Shown: positions 36,744 to 46,337, counted from the first letter of the stretch. The stretch is DNA of 64,000 nt from Mycolicibacterium litorale (GCF_010731695.1 NZ_AP022586.1:62001-126000), one strand, 5' to 3'. The notes: generated by a model not told the origin, from the sequence alone. A program made the numbers and translations.

Positions 36744-36868
36744 CCTGCTCCGCCGGCTGATACAAGACCGACGCAAATGCCAGAGTGGCGCCTGCGGCAG
36801 TCTTTGGCCTCACGGTGCTTCACTGCTCTCGGGCATGTAACCGGTGACCTCATACTCTTGGACCAATC

Positions 36869-37009
36869 GTGAAGATCATTGCAATGCAGGACCTCCTAGA
36901 GAACTTCGACGAAGTGCTCTTGAGCGTCGAACGAGGGGATTCATTCGAAATCCGGGCGGAGGATGGTCACGCCATCGCCCTGCTGCTGCCGATTCAGGAT
37001 GAGCTCTAG
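36869..37009 (+). CDS. Phd/YefM-like short antitoxin, no toxin found
   Basis: A 46-residue protein. NFDEVLLSVERGDSFEIRAEDG followed by AIALLLP matches the core of Phd/YefM antitoxins (N-F-x-E-V-L--V--G--F-I---G--VA-L-P), but it lacks the usual C-terminal toxin-binding extension. GTG start 11 bases after TACTCT (36852-36857), consistent with leaderless translation. The next gene is convergent, so no toxin follows. It may be a solitary antitoxin-like regulator or a truncated remnant. Confidence 0.5.
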   Translation: MKIIAMQDLLENFDEVLLSVERGDSFEIRAEDGHAIALLLPIQDEL

Positions 37010-37139
37010 GACCCAGCCACCCCACCGAGGCGAGCTGCCACATGTCGACGCTTCGCCGGTGTTGACGCATCATCAGACCGGATGAAACGGTATGCGATCA
37101 ACTATCTGGGCACCTGTTTTCCTGCACCACAGCGCACGG

Positions 37140-38717
37140 TCAAGACGCTGCCGCCGTGCGACCCTCGCCAGCCTTCGCGTCGGCATTCAAAACTTTCTGC
37201 TGACTCCGGTCGAAGTTCGCGTTCTCGCTGATCTGCGTAAGCGAGAGACGCGAGGGTTGCGAGGCTCGCTGAGCCACAACATCTTTGTACGGCGGATAGA
37301 TTGTCCACAGCAGTACGTTCCTGCGGTTGCGCGCGCCATCATCTTCGATCACCCATCCGAGGTTGCGTAGAGCGGGTGCGTGCCTACGCAGCAGCCCAGA
37401 AACGTCGCGACCGTTCTTCGGCCAGTCCCTCGGTCGTTGCCAGTCGTCGTTGACCGGTGTGAGCAGCATCAGCAAATCACTGCCGGATTGACCAACAGCA
37501 GGTTCTAATGTCCGCGAGCGAAGCTGTTCGATAAACGGGTCGACGGACAAACTGTCCTCAGACAACTGATTGGCGCGCGACATGTACCGGCGTACGCCAT
37601 TAGTCGACAAGATCTCGTCCACGGCCGCCAGCGTGCGACAGAAGTCCGCCATCCTGGGCGAGTCCTCAACTGTGATGGTCTCCAACCGATGGTGAACGGA
37701 GGCAGCCAAGTCAAGTAGTCCGCCAAAAATACCTGGTAGAGCTGTTTCCCACCGCTGTCGCATCTCGGCCTCTGACTGTCGCATTCTGGGGTCGATGCGT
37801 CGCAGCTCGACGATCGCTAGCCGCTCTGCCAGATCGGGTCGGATGGCGCCGACGTCGATTCCGTTGATAATCACGCATCGACGAAACTTGATGACAGCCA
37901 GATCGGCATCGGTATATAGAGACCGTTTCACCATGGCGTCGCCTGTCGCAGCGCGGCATAACGAGTCCGACAGCCACGGCGGGATGGCCGACAGGTTGTC
38001 CAGAGCAACGACCCACGATCCAGAAGCGGCAACCGCCCATGAGTCCGCGTCCCGCGGCGCCTGACGAAAGGGGGCGGGCGAAGGATCGATGAGTTCGACC
38101 AAGCTCCGTGTCGATGTCGTTTTAGCGCTACCTTGCTCGCCAAACAGGGCTAGTACCGGATGCGGGACGTCGCACTGAACCAAAGCAGCTACTAGGAACG
38201 CGAGAAGAACTGGGCGGTCCTCAACGGCGACATTGACGAACTCCCAGAGCTTCGTCACATCCCCGCGGGGGCTTGGTGCCGGCATCGCCCCCGTCAGCTT
38301 CGTATTTCGGAGGAACCGCACCGGCGCAGTGGGAGCCATCGACCACCTTCCGTCGCAGACTTTGATTACTTGACCGTTTGGATCTCCAGTGTCGATGTAG
38401 ATCGTCCCGTGGTGGTCGGCAACGCGTAGGTTCAACTTGTCGGGTGCCTGCGTGGCCGCCAGACCTTCCAAAATCAGTGTGGCGTCGGTAAGTGCTTGGC
38501 CCCCGGCGACCGCACCGGTCTCGGTGAAGTAGCGAGCGGCGAGATCTGCCCGTAGGCCAGCCCTCCCACCACGCAGGAGTATCGCGAGGTGGGGTCGACT
38601 GCGTTCGGCGCCAAATGGTTCGCCGTCCTTGGAGACTCCGAGAACATAGCGTTCCCGGGCCATATCGACTAAGCGTGCCGCGACTGACTTCTTGTCCCCC
38701 TCCCCCCTGCCGCTCAA
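37140..38717 (-). CDS. Replication/primase-type ATPase of the mobile element
   Basis: A 525-residue protein. The N-terminal third is typical of actinobacterial element proteins (MARERYVLGVSKDGEPF). An ATPase core follows, with Walker A GEQGSAKT (193-200), VALDNLSAI as Walker B-like and a conserved FRRCVIINGIDVGAIRPDL strand near 290. Such proteins lie beside excisionase and integrase genes and are thought to act in element replication. TTG 38717 is the first possible start after a stop; ATG 38663 is an alternative. The 3' end faces the antitoxin-like gene. Confidence 0.72.
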   Translation of the reverse strand: MSGRGEGDKKSVAARLVDMARERYVLGVSKDGEPFGAERSRPHLAILLRGGRAGLRADLAARYFTETGAVAGGQALTDATLILEGLAATQAPDKLNLRVADHHGTIYIDTGDPNGQVIKVCDGRWSMAPTAPVRFLRNTKLTGAMPAPSPRGDVTKLWEFVNVAVEDRPVLLAFLVAALVQCDVPHPVLALFGEQGSAKTTSTRSLVELIDPSPAPFRQAPRDADSWAVAASGSWVVALDNLSAIPPWLSDSLCRAATGDAMVKRSLYTDADLAVIKFRRCVIINGIDVGAIRPDLAERLAIVELRRIDPRMRQSEAEMRQRWETALPGIFGGLLDLAASVHHRLETITVEDSPRMADFCRTLAAVDEILSTNGVRRYMSRANQLSEDSLSVDPFIEQLRSRTLEPAVGQSGSDLLMLLTPVNDDWQRPRDWPKNGRDVSGLLRRHAPALRNLGWVIEDDGARNRRNVLLWTIYPPYKDVVAQRASQPSRLSLTQISENANFDRSQQKVLNADAKAGEGRTAAAS

Positions 38718-38809
38718 GGGATTTCCTGCCCGTGGTGCTGTCGATTATCGGCATGCTGCGCTATTCTCATGAGGAACTTCCGTGTGGCGTGATCGGGTGG
38801 TTCGAACGA

Positions 38810-38838
38810 AGGCCTCGGCTAGTCCCCGAGGTCTTTTT
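38810..38838 (+). terminator. Rho-independent terminator on the plus strand
   Basis: A 9-bp stem (38810-38818 with 38826-38834, one G-T pair) and a seven-base loop, followed by five T. It points rightwards although both neighbouring genes read leftwards. It could therefore end a short transcript running against the replication gene's leader, or be a fortuitous hairpin. Confidence 0.55.
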
Positions 38839-38850
38839 CGTGCGCAGGCA

Positions 38851-39048
38851 CTAAGCGGCGTCGCCGCCTCCGCGGCGGGTTGCGCTCTCTCGCTCCGATA
38901 TCCAGCGCAATACCTCGGCCCTCCGATAAACGACTCGGCGTCCCAAGGTGAAACTCGCCGGGCCAATATTCGAATGCCGCCAGTACCTCAGCGTCCCCAT
39001 CGGAACTCCAGTGATGTCCGAAACTTCCTTCGCTCCTAGCAAATCCAT
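38851..39048 (-). CDS. xis: Excisionase-type helix-turn-helix protein
   Basis: A 65-residue winged-helix DNA-binding protein of the Xis/MerR-like class: LGAKEVSDITGVPMGTLRYWR is the recognition helix-turn-helix, and GRRVVYRRAEVLRWI is the wing and following helix. Such proteins direct excision by the neighbouring integrase. ATG 39048 has AGGAG seven bases upstream; TTG one codon earlier is possible. Divergent from the integrase gene. Confidence 0.82.
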   Translation of the reverse strand: MDLLGAKEVSDITGVPMGTLRYWRHSNIGPASFTLGRRVVYRRAEVLRWISERESATRRGGGDAA

Positions 39049-39250
39049 CAAATTACTCCTCAGCTATGGTCGGTTCGCCTGAGCCAACAGTGACTGGTGA
39101 CTTGACGGTCTGTCCACGACCACAGCCACATTCGCTTGAAGAAAAGCCTTTCAATGACTCGGGGGTCGTGACGTCTTCGGCGGGCTCATGGTCCGGCCTC
39201 CGGACAACGAAGCGGATGAGGGGAGCGGAGTACTGCGGTACTTTCAGCGT

Positions 39251-40462
39251 ATGACGACTCGAAACGAGCGAGCGGGAATTGACGACCGCTGGCACAAACG
39301 AGTCAAGGCGCCGGACGGCGCGATGCGCACTGAGCGGTCTGCGGTATATGGCAAGGTGTCGCGATGGCGTGTCAGGTGGGTTGACGCCAGTGGAGCCGAG
39401 CGCACCAAGAGTTTCCAGCGTAAGCCGGATGCGCAGGCCTACCTAAATGGGCTGACCGCCGATGTGCAGCGCGGCGAGTATGTCGATCCGCGGAAGAGTG
39501 CGGAGACTTTCGGATCGGTGGCCGAGCAGTGGTTCGCCACCAAACAGCACCGCAAGCCGAAAACCGTTGCCGGATATCGCTCGTTGCTCGACACTGTGGT
39601 GCTGCCGAAGTGGGAAAGTGTTCAGCTGAAAAGAATTAATTATGAATCATATTCAACGTGGCTAGGGGCGCTGTCAGTCGACGGCGGGCAACGCGGAACC
39701 GGCCTGTCGGCAAGTCGGATCACCCAAGCTCATCAGCTGGTAGGCGCTGTCCTGAAGTACGCCCAACGGACTGGCAAGGTGGCGAAGAACGTCGCGTTCG
39801 AGATCAAGCGGGACGAAGATCTTCCCGAGCAAGGCGAGCGTGAGCGGCGCTATCTGACCCATGCCGAGCTGCTAATGCTGGCGAAGGCTGCTGATCGGTT
39901 CGAGACGCTGACGCTCGTTCTCGGGTACTGCGGACTGAGGTTCGGCGAAGCCGTTGCGTTGCGCCGCCGGCATGTGGGGGATCGGATGCTGACGGTGCGC
40001 TCGTCCGCAACAGCCGTCACCGGTAAGGGCATCGTGGAGTCAACGACTAAGACGAAGCGGGATCGTCACGTGCCTGTGCCCGAACCGGTTTGGAAAAAGC
40101 TCAAGGCCGAGCTGCCCGCCGACCCCAACGCGCTGGTCTTTCCCAGCCGAAAGGGCGGGTTCCTTCCACTTGGCGAATACCGCTGGGCGTTCGACAACGC
40201 GTGTGCTGATATCGGCATCGACGGGCTGGTACCGCACGGGCTGAGACACACCACGGCGTCACTGGCGATCAGTGCAGGCGCTAACGTCAAGGTCGTGCAG
40301 AGACTGCTTGGGCACGCGACCGCCGCGATGACGCTCGACCGCTACGGCCATCTTCTCAACGACGATTTGAGCGGTGTGGCGGACGCCCTGGGGAAGGCTA
40401 TCGACAGCACTGCGGTGTTACTGCGGTATTCAGAGCATCGTGACGAGGCGGAAAGGGCCTAA
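39251..40462 (+). CDS. int: Tyrosine-family site-specific integrase
   Basis: A 403-residue recombinase. Arm-binding/AP2-like N-terminus (about 30-80), SAM-like core-binding domain (about 85-180), and catalytic domain with Arg230 (CGLRFGEA), His329-x-x-Arg332 (HGLRH), His355 (LGHATAAMT) and nucleophile Tyr365 (LDRYGH). All catalytic residues are present, so it should be active. The open frame begins at 39188, but the ATG at 39251 fits the family. Its 3' end is 20 bases from the tRNA-Leu gene, the expected attachment site. Confidence 0.93.
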   Translation: MTTRNERAGIDDRWHKRVKAPDGAMRTERSAVYGKVSRWRVRWVDASGAERTKSFQRKPDAQAYLNGLTADVQRGEYVDPRKSAETFGSVAEQWFATKQHRKPKTVAGYRSLLDTVVLPKWESVQLKRINYESYSTWLGALSVDGGQRGTGLSASRITQAHQLVGAVLKYAQRTGKVAKNVAFEIKRDEDLPEQGERERRYLTHAELLMLAKAADRFETLTLVLGYCGLRFGEAVALRRRHVGDRMLTVRSSATAVTGKGIVESTTKTKRDRHVPVPEPVWKKLKAELPADPNALVFPSRKGGFLPLGEYRWAFDNACADIGIDGLVPHGLRHTTASLAISAGANVKVVQRLLGHATAAMTLDRYGHLLNDDLSGVADALGKAIDSTAVLLRYSEHRDEAERA

Positions 40463-40482
40463 ATTAGGCTCTGAACTGCAAC

Positions 40483-40556
40483 GCCCCCATAGCCCAATTG
40501 GCAGAGGCAGCGGACTTAAAATCCGCCAAGTGTCGGTTCGAGTCCGACTGGGGGCA
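40483..40556 (+). tRNA. tRNA-Leu (anticodon TAA), short variable loop
   Basis: A cloverleaf can be drawn: acceptor stem 40483-40489 with 40549-40555, anticodon stem GCGGA/TCCGC around loop CTTAAAA (anticodon TAA), T stem GTCGG/CCGAC with TTCGAGT loop, discriminator A at 40556. Anticodon TAA reads leucine UUA, yet the variable region is only about five bases where leucine tRNAs usually have a long arm. The 3' CCA is not fully encoded. It adjoins the integrase. Confidence 0.85.
40529..40553 (+). repeat. Candidate att core, copy 1 (inside tRNA)
   Basis: Twenty-five bases from the variable loop through the T arm into the acceptor stem of the tRNA. They recur exactly at 41118-41142. The 3' end of a tRNA beside an integrase is the usual core for integrative elements. 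The far attachment site of the main element is not in the window, so the boundary remains open. Confidence 0.65.
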
Positions 40557-40671
40557 CCGCAGTTTCTGCAGGAAGGCGCGATTGCGGCTCGAACATTCGA
40601 ACAGTCGTTGAAAGCTCCCTGCGTCAGCACCGCGTGAGCGTGGAATTTCGACCGATACCTAGACTCCGAGA

Positions 40672-41067
40672 ATGCGCGTGCCTCGCCGAATCGCAGAGTT
40701 CAACAAGCGAGTCACCAATCCGGCGGCTCGCGCGATCACACCGTGGCTTCCGAACCTCGGGACGCTCGAGCATGTCGGGCGGAAGTCGGGTAAGCGATAT
40801 CGGACGCCTCTTGTGGTGTTCAAGACCCATGATGGCTACGCCATTCTTATCGGCTACGGCCTGCAGACGGACTGGTTAAAGAACGTGCTGGCCGGCGGAC
40901 CGACGGTGTTACGCAAGTGTGGACGAGCTGTCACGCTCGGCGACCCACGGGTGGTGAGCAAGGCCGAAGCCGCGGCCCTCGTCATACCGCGTTCTCGCCT
41001 CCTCTACCGAGCGTTTCCCTATAACGAGGCAGCCGTGCTGCTAACGAATGTGGGCTCGGCGGGTTGA
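40672..41067 (+). CDS. Deazaflavin (F420)-dependent nitroreductase-family protein
   Basis: A 131-residue split-barrel protein of the Ddn/FGD-reductase family, with LEHVGRKSGKRYRTPLVVFKTHDGYAILIGYG split over the typical strands and a WLKNV-AGG segment. It uses the mycobacterial cofactor F420. The ATG lies six bases after a TAGACT -10 (40660-40665), so translation is probably leaderless. It is flanked by the two 25-bp tRNA-derived repeats. Confidence 0.82.
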   Translation: MRVPRRIAEFNKRVTNPAARAITPWLPNLGTLEHVGRKSGKRYRTPLVVFKTHDGYAILIGYGLQTDWLKNVLAGGPTVLRKCGRAVTLGDPRVVSKAEAAALVIPRSRLLYRAFPYNEAAVLLTNVGSAG

Positions 41068-41117
41068 CCTCGGTACCGCACCGGACTGAGAGCCGAAGAA
41101 GCGGCTCATCTTTGCCC

Positions 41118-41142
41118 AGTGTCGGTTCGAGTCCGACTGGGG
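41118..41142 (+). repeat. Candidate att core, copy 2 (tRNA remnant)
   Basis: Exact 25-base copy of the tRNA 3' part, without the final acceptor bases and without the 5' half, so not a functional tRNA. It marks either the right end of an integrated element or a scar of an earlier one. Weak similarity to the tRNA continues a few bases to the left (AGCGGCTC). The rest of 41068-41415 contains no gene I can support. Confidence 0.6.
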
Positions 41143-41415
41143 AGCTGCAGGGGCCGGGCTGATAACGCCGACCGACGCGCGTAGCCAACTTGCGCTCTTA
41201 CTCCGGAGCAGGAGAAGCCATTAGGGGGCCGTGCGCGCGTAGGCATCGAACGCCGCCCCGTAGCTGTGCCGATAGCGGGTTCTTTGAATAGCGGCGCGAC
41301 GACACAGTAGGCGGTCAGGGCGACCGCAACCGCGAGCTGGTCGACCACCGCAGCATCGCCAGTCGAGCTGCACGTCGTCCACTCACCCCCTTGACTGTGC
41401 GCTGGGTCACAGTAA

Positions 41416-41432
41416 TATGACCAGTGGTCATA
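41416..41432. promoter_or_regulatory. TetR-type operator (TATGACCA-G-TGGTCATA)
   Basis: A perfect 17-bp palindrome 18 bases before the TetR start codon. ATGACCA/TGGTCAT half-sites in front of a tetR gene are the expected autoregulatory operator, and the co-transcribed R2lox gene would be controlled with it. Confidence 0.75.
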
Positions 41433-41449
41433 AGCGACGTGGAGGCTGG

Positions 41450-42139
41450 ATGCCGACGGTGACATGGGCCCGACTCGATGGCGAGCGCCGGGCAGCGGTG
41501 GTGGCAGCCGCGGAAGCGGAGTTCGCCGCGCACGGCTTCTCGCACGGCAGCCTCAACGTCATCGCTCGGCGCGCGGGCGTCGCCAAGGGCAGCCTCTTCC
41601 AGTACTTCGCCGACAAACGCGACCTGTACGCGTTCATCACCGACGTGGCGAGTCAGCGCGTGCGCTCGTACATGGAGACGCAGATCCGCGAACTCGACCC
41701 GAGCAGGCCGTTCTTCCCCTTCCTCGTCGACCTCCTCGACGCATGGGTCGCCTACTTCGCCGAACACCCCAGAGAGCGATCACTGCACGCCGCAGCGAGT
41801 TTCGAGGTCGAGACCGACGCGCGGGTCAGTGTGCGCGCCGTTGTTCACCGCCACTACCTCGAAGTGCTGCGGCCACTGGTTCGCGACGCGGCTGCCCGCG
41901 GCGATCTGCGGTACGACGCAGACACCGACACCCTGCTCTCGCTGCTGCTGATGATCCTGCCCCACCTCGCACTGGCGCCCTACGTGCGCGGCCTCGACCC
42001 GATCCTCGGGCTCGAAGAACTGTCGCCCGAACAGCCGGCCTTGGCTGTGCGCCGATACGTCGCCGTGCTGGCGGCGGCCTTTCAACCCGTCCCGGTGCAG
42101 CCCTCACCGGAAACGTCCGCCCAGGAGGTAACACCATGA
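41450..42139 (+). CDS. TetR-family repressor upstream of R2lox
   Basis: A 229-residue regulator with an N-terminal helix-turn-helix ([28 protein letters not shown]) and a helical ligand domain. Its position before the R2lox gene matches Rv0232-Rv0233 of M. tuberculosis. ATG 41450 has GGAGG just upstream; the open frame to 41417 starts inside the palindromic operator. The stop overlaps the R2lox ATG by four bases. Confidence 0.9.
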   Translation: MPTVTWARLDGERRAAVVAAAEAEFAAHGFSHGSLNVIARRAGVAKGSLFQYFADKRDLYAFITDVASQRVRSYMETQIRELDPSRPFFPFLVDLLDAWVAYFAEHPRERSLHAAASFEVETDARVSVRAVVHRHYLEVLRPLVRDAAARGDLRYDADTDTLLSLLLMILPHLALAPYVRGLDPILGLEELSPEQPALAVRRYVAVLAAAFQPVPVQPSPETSAQEVTP

Positions 42140-43074
42140 CCAGGACACGCTCTGACTCGCTCGCCGCCGGCGGGCTGAATTGGGACAGCATGCCGCTGAA
42201 GCTCTTCGCCGGCGGCAACGCCAAGTTCTGGGACCCCGCCGACATCGATTTCTCCCGAGACCGCGCTGACTGGGAATCGCTGTCGAACCTGGAGCGGGAC
42301 TGGGCCACTCGCCTGTGCGCCCAGTTCATCGCCGGTGAGGAAGCGGTCACCCAGGACATCCAGCCGTTCATGGCCGCGATGCGCGCCGAGGGCCGACTCG
42401 GTGACGAGATGTACCTGACGCAGTTCGCCTTCGAGGAGGCGAAACACACCCAGGTGTTCCGCATGTGGCTCGACGCCGTCGGCATGACCGACGACCTGCA
42501 GGGCTACCTCGACGATCTGCCGTCCTACCGACAGATGTTCTACGAGGAACTGCCGGCATCGCTGGACGCCCTGGTCGCCGACCCGTCGCCGGCGGCCCAG
42601 GTGCGCGCCTCGGCGACGTACAATCACGTCATCGAAGGCATGATGGCGTTGACGGGATACTATGCCTGGCATCGGATTTGCGTAGACCGCAAAGTGTTGC
42701 CGGGTATGCAGGAGCTGGTCCGCCGCATCGGTGACGACGAGCGTCGGCACATGGCGTGGGGCACCTTCACCTGCCGACGGCACGTCGCGGCCGACGACGC
42801 GAACTGGGACGTGTTCGAGAACCGGATGAACGAGCTCATCCCTCTCGCGCTCAGCAACACCGACGATTCGTTCGCGCTGTACGACGAAATTCCTTTCGGC
42901 TTCGCGAAGGAGGAGTTCCAGCAGTACGCCGCCGACAAGGGCATGCGCCGGTTCGGCACCATCAGCAGCGCTCGCGGCCGCGCCCTGGCAGAGATCGACG
43001 TCGACTACTCACCGTTGCAGTTGGAGGACACCTTCGCCGCCGAGGACAGTCGAGTGCTGGCCACGTCCGCCTGA
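42136..43074 (+). CDS. R2-like ligand-binding oxidase (R2lox)
   Basis: A 312-residue Mn/Fe oxidase of the ribonucleotide-reductase R2 superfamily. Aligned without gaps to the known numbering, every metal ligand is present: Glu68, Glu101, His104, Glu167, Glu202 and His205, and the residues of the Val-Tyr ether cross-link, Val71 and Tyr162, are both conserved. It binds a long-chain lipid; the physiological substrate is unknown. Orthologue of Rv0233. Coupled to the tetR gene by ATGA overlap. Confidence 0.95.
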   Translation: MTRTRSDSLAAGGLNWDSMPLKLFAGGNAKFWDPADIDFSRDRADWESLSNLERDWATRLCAQFIAGEEAVTQDIQPFMAAMRAEGRLGDEMYLTQFAFEEAKHTQVFRMWLDAVGMTDDLQGYLDDLPSYRQMFYEELPASLDALVADPSPAAQVRASATYNHVIEGMMALTGYYAWHRICVDRKVLPGMQELVRRIGDDERRHMAWGTFTCRRHVAADDANWDVFENRMNELIPLALSNTDDSFALYDEIPFGFAKEEFQQYAADKGMRRFGTISSARGRALAEIDVDYSPLQLEDTFAAEDSRVLATSA

Positions 43075-43203
43075 CCTCACGCTCGCCGAGCCAGTCGAGC
43101 AATTCTCACTGGATACGGCGGCTGACGATACATACTGGGCCCACTGGATGGTCAATGTCAGCGGCAGAACTTTCGCCGTCTGCGGTCGCCAAACGGGTGG
43201 CGT

Positions 43204-44007
43204 GTGAACAGGTTTGACGGCAAGGGTGTCCTGGTGACCGGGGCGGCGTCGGGGATCGGCCAGGCCACGGTGCAGCGGCTCCTGGACGAAGGAGCCTACG
43301 TGGTGGGCGTGGACCTCGCCAAGGCCGATCGCGAGGCCGATCGCACCGCCGAGCGATACGTCTACCGCTCCGCCGACATCGTGGACGGTCAGGCCGTCGA
43401 TGACGCGGTGGTCGCCGTCGTGTCCGGGGCGGGGCGTCTCGACGGTGTGGTGCACTCCGCGGGGGTGGCCGGTGGCGGACCCATCCACCTGTTGCCTGAC
43501 GACGAATGGGACCGCGTGGTCGACATCAACCTGAAGGGCACCTTCGTCGTCAATCGCGCCGCGCTGGGCCAGATGATGCAGCAGGACCGCGTCGACGGCG
43601 AGCGCGGCGCCATCGTCAACCTGTCGAGCATCGAGGGGCTGGAGGGCACTGCCGGCGGAAGCTCCTACAACGCATCGAAGGGCGGCGTCGTGCTCTTGAC
43701 CAAGAATGCCGCAATCGGATACGGGCCGAGCGGGATTCGGGTCAACGCCATCTGTCCCGGCTTCATCGAGACACCGCTGTTCGACTCTGTCGTGGGCATG
43801 CCCGGCATGGAGGAACCGCGCGAGGGCCTACGCCACGAGCACAAGCTGCGACGGTTCGGCCGGGCGGCCGAGGTGGCCGCCGTCGCCGCCTTCCTCCTCT
43901 CCGCTGACGCGAGCTTCGTCAGCGGACAGGCGATCGCGGTGGACGGCGGCTACCTGGCCGGACGCGATCACCAGGTCACCGAGTTGCTCGGTCTGGGCGG
44001 CCCCTAG
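43204..44007 (+). CDS. Short-chain dehydrogenase/reductase
   Basis: A 267-residue classical SDR. NAD(P) motif TGAASGIG (12-19), NAG-like SAGVAG, catalytic Ser in NLSSIEG, and YNASK (Tyr-x-x-x-Lys). The C-terminal FVSGQAIAVDGGY is typical. Asp at the end of beta-2 (VDLAKADR) suggests NAD rather than NADP. It follows R2lox by 129 bases on the same strand and may oxidise a related lipid alcohol (inference). Confidence 0.88.
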   Translation: MNRFDGKGVLVTGAASGIGQATVQRLLDEGAYVVGVDLAKADREADRTAERYVYRSADIVDGQAVDDAVVAVVSGAGRLDGVVHSAGVAGGGPIHLLPDDEWDRVVDINLKGTFVVNRAALGQMMQQDRVDGERGAIVNLSSIEGLEGTAGGSSYNASKGGVVLLTKNAAIGYGPSGIRVNAICPGFIETPLFDSVVGMPGMEEPREGLRHEHKLRRFGRAAEVAAVAAFLLSADASFVSGQAIAVDGGYLAGRDHQVTELLGLGGP

Positions 44008-44093
44008 CGCGCAGCGCCGCCCAAACCTGCGCGACGACGCCCGCGGCCCGGCTAGCGTGTGACTGCCCACCCGGGGCCAGAGGGGAGACACCT

Positions 44094-45539
44094 ATGCGTA
44101 TCGGTCGACCACGACACGGTCTGACCGTCGCCGTCGCGGCGGTCCTGCTCGGACTGCTCGGCGTGGCGACGCTCGCGGCGCCGCACGCCCAGGCTGAGGG
44201 CGAAACCTACGTCATAGCCACCGACACCACCTTCGCCCCATTCGAATTCCAGGACAACGAAGGTAAGTTCGTCGGCATCGACATGGACCTGATCCGGGCC
44301 ATCGCCGAAGACCAGAAGTTCACCGTCGACATCAAGCCGCTGGGATTCGACGCCGCGCTGCAGGCCGTGCAGGCCAATCAGGTCGACGGCGTCATCGCCG
44401 GCATGTCGATCACCGACGAACGCAAGCAGGTCTTCGACTTCTCGGAGCCGTACTTCGAGTCCGGCATCCAGATGGCCGTGCTCGAGAACAACGAGGACAT
44501 CAAGTCCTACGAGGACCTCCGCGGGAAGCGGGTGTCGGTCAAGAACGGCACCCAGGGTGCGGATTTCGCGAACTCGATCAAGGGCAAGTACGGCTTCGAG
44601 GTGGTGTCGTTCGCCGACTCGTCGACGATGTTCGATGAGGTCAAGACCGGAAACTCGGTCGCCGTCTTCGAGGACTACCCGGTGCTCCTGTACGGCATCG
44701 CCCAGGGCAACGGCTTCAAGACCGTCACGCCGAAGGAAGACCCCACCGGCTACGGGTTCGCGGTGAACAAGGGCCAGAACGCCGAACTGCTCCAGAAGTT
44801 CAACACCGGGTTGAACAACCTCAAGCAGTCGGGGCGCTACGACGAGATCATCGACACCTACCTCGGCGAGGGCGCGACGGCCACCGACGACTCGTTCTTC
44901 GGGCTGATCAAGAGCACACTCCCGTTGCTTCTCGAGGGCCTGAAGATGACGGTGATCCTCACCGTCGTGTCCATCGCGATCGCACTGGTGCTCGGCACCA
45001 TCTTCGGACTGCTCCGCGTGTCACGCTTGATCTGGCTACGAGCCATCGGCACCACGTTCGTTGACATCTTCCGCGGCACACCGCTTCTGGTGCAGGCCTT
45101 CTTCATCTACTTCGGCATCCCGTCGGCGCTCGGGTTCCAGATGTCGGCGCTGACCGCAGGCATCATCACGCTGTCACTCAATGCCGGCGCCTACATGACC
45201 GAGATCGTCCGCGGTGGAATCCTGTCGGTGGACAAGGGACAGATGGAAGCGGCGCGGAGCCTCGGTATCGGCTACCTGCCGACCATGCGCAAGGTGATTC
45301 TCCCGCAGGCGATCCGCACGATGATCCCCTCCTACATCAATCAGTTCGTGATCACGCTCAAGGACACCTCGATCCTGTCGGTCATCGGCATCGCCGAACT
45401 CACCCAGACCGGCCGGATCATCATCGCCGGCAACTACAAGTCGTTCGAGATGTGGCTGATCATCGGCATCGTCTACTTCATCGTGATCATGGCGTTGACG
45501 AAGCTGTCCGACCAGGTCGAGAAGAGGATCGTGAAATGA
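44094..45539 (+). CDS. Fused amino-acid ABC binding protein and permease
   Basis: A 481-residue fusion. Signal peptide (1-33), solute-binding domain (about 38-260, starting [16 protein letters not shown]), then a five-helix permease domain (about 275-475) with the [22 protein letters not shown] coupling motif split at the cytoplasmic loop. The binding domain therefore hangs from the membrane partner. Glutamine or another polar amino acid is the likely cargo. AGGGGAG site before ATG. The stop overlaps the ATPase gene by four bases. Confidence 0.9.
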   Translation: MRIGRPRHGLTVAVAAVLLGLLGVATLAAPHAQAEGETYVIATDTTFAPFEFQDNEGKFVGIDMDLIRAIAEDQKFTVDIKPLGFDAALQAVQANQVDGVIAGMSITDERKQVFDFSEPYFESGIQMAVLENNEDIKSYEDLRGKRVSVKNGTQGADFANSIKGKYGFEVVSFADSSTMFDEVKTGNSVAVFEDYPVLLYGIAQGNGFKTVTPKEDPTGYGFAVNKGQNAELLQKFNTGLNNLKQSGRYDEIIDTYLGEGATATDDSFFGLIKSTLPLLLEGLKMTVILTVVSIAIALVLGTIFGLLRVSRLIWLRAIGTTFVDIFRGTPLLVQAFFIYFGIPSALGFQMSALTAGIITLSLNAGAYMTEIVRGGILSVDKGQMEAARSLGIGYLPTMRKVILPQAIRTMIPSYINQFVITLKDTSILSVIGIAELTQTGRIIIAGNYKSFEMWLIIGIVYFIVIMALTKLSDQVEKRIVK

Positions 45540-46309
45540 GCCAGCTGATACCGGAAGCGGCTGCTACCGAACCCCAGGACAAGGTCAAGATCCGCACCGA
45601 AGGGCTCAAGAAGTCGTTCGGCGACCTCGTCGTCCTCGACGGCATCGACGTCACGATCAAGCACGGTGAGGTCGTCTGTGTGATCGGGCCGTCGGGCTCG
45701 GGCAAGTCGACGTTCCTGCGGTGCCTGAACAAGCTCGAGGACATCACGGGCGGCACGGTGATCGTGGACGACTTCGACGTCTCCGATCCCAAGGTGAACC
45801 TCGACGAGGTGCGTCAGCACATCGGCATGGTGTTCCAGCACTTCAATCTCTTCCCGCATATGACGGTCATCGAAAACGTCACGCTGGCACCACTTCTCAC
45901 CAAGAAGATGGACAAGGCGGCAGCCGAGAAAAGAGCTCTCGAACTGCTGGATCAGGTGGGTCTGGCGGAGAAGGCGCACGTCAAGCCGGCGACGCTGTCG
46001 GGCGGCCAGAAACAGCGCGTCGCCATCGCCCGAGCGCTCGCGATGAACCCGTCGATCATGCTGTTCGACGAGGCCACCAGCGCGCTGGATCCCGAGATGG
46101 TCGGGGACGTCCTCAAGGTGCTGCGCGAACTGGCCTCCGGCGGTATGACCATGGTGGTGGTCACCCACGAGATGGGGTTCGCCCGCGAGGTCGCCTCCCG
46201 GGTGCTGTTCATGGCCGACGGCAAGATCGTGGAGGACGACTCACCGGCCGAGGTGTTCGACAACCCCAAACACCCTCGCCTGCAGGAGTTCTTGTCCAAA
46301 GTCCTGTAG
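45536..46309 (+). CDS. glnQ: Amino-acid ABC transporter ATPase
   Basis: A 257-residue ATP-binding subunit. Walker [10 protein letters not shown]-loop [12 protein letters not shown], signature LSGGQKQR, Walker [15 protein letters not shown] and switch His in VTHEMGFA are all present. It powers the fused binding-protein/permease encoded upstream, making a two-gene importer. The symbol is by family resemblance; glutamine specificity is inferred. The longer frame from 45452 is inside the upstream gene. Confidence 0.92.
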   Translation: MSQLIPEAAATEPQDKVKIRTEGLKKSFGDLVVLDGIDVTIKHGEVVCVIGPSGSGKSTFLRCLNKLEDITGGTVIVDDFDVSDPKVNLDEVRQHIGMVFQHFNLFPHMTVIENVTLAPLLTKKMDKAAAEKRALELLDQVGLAEKAHVKPATLSGGQKQRVAIARALAMNPSIMLFDEATSALDPEMVGDVLKVLRELASGGMTMVVVTHEMGFAREVASRVLFMADGKIVEDDSPAEVFDNPKHPRLQEFLSKVL

Positions 46310-46337
46310 ATCGAAGCACTCGTCTACCGTGGCCGGT

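Noticed and set aside
41106..41465. Minus-strand open frame between the tRNA remnant and tetR
   Set aside because: It covers the tRNA-derived repeat and the TetR operator, has no ribosome site and no recognisable family.
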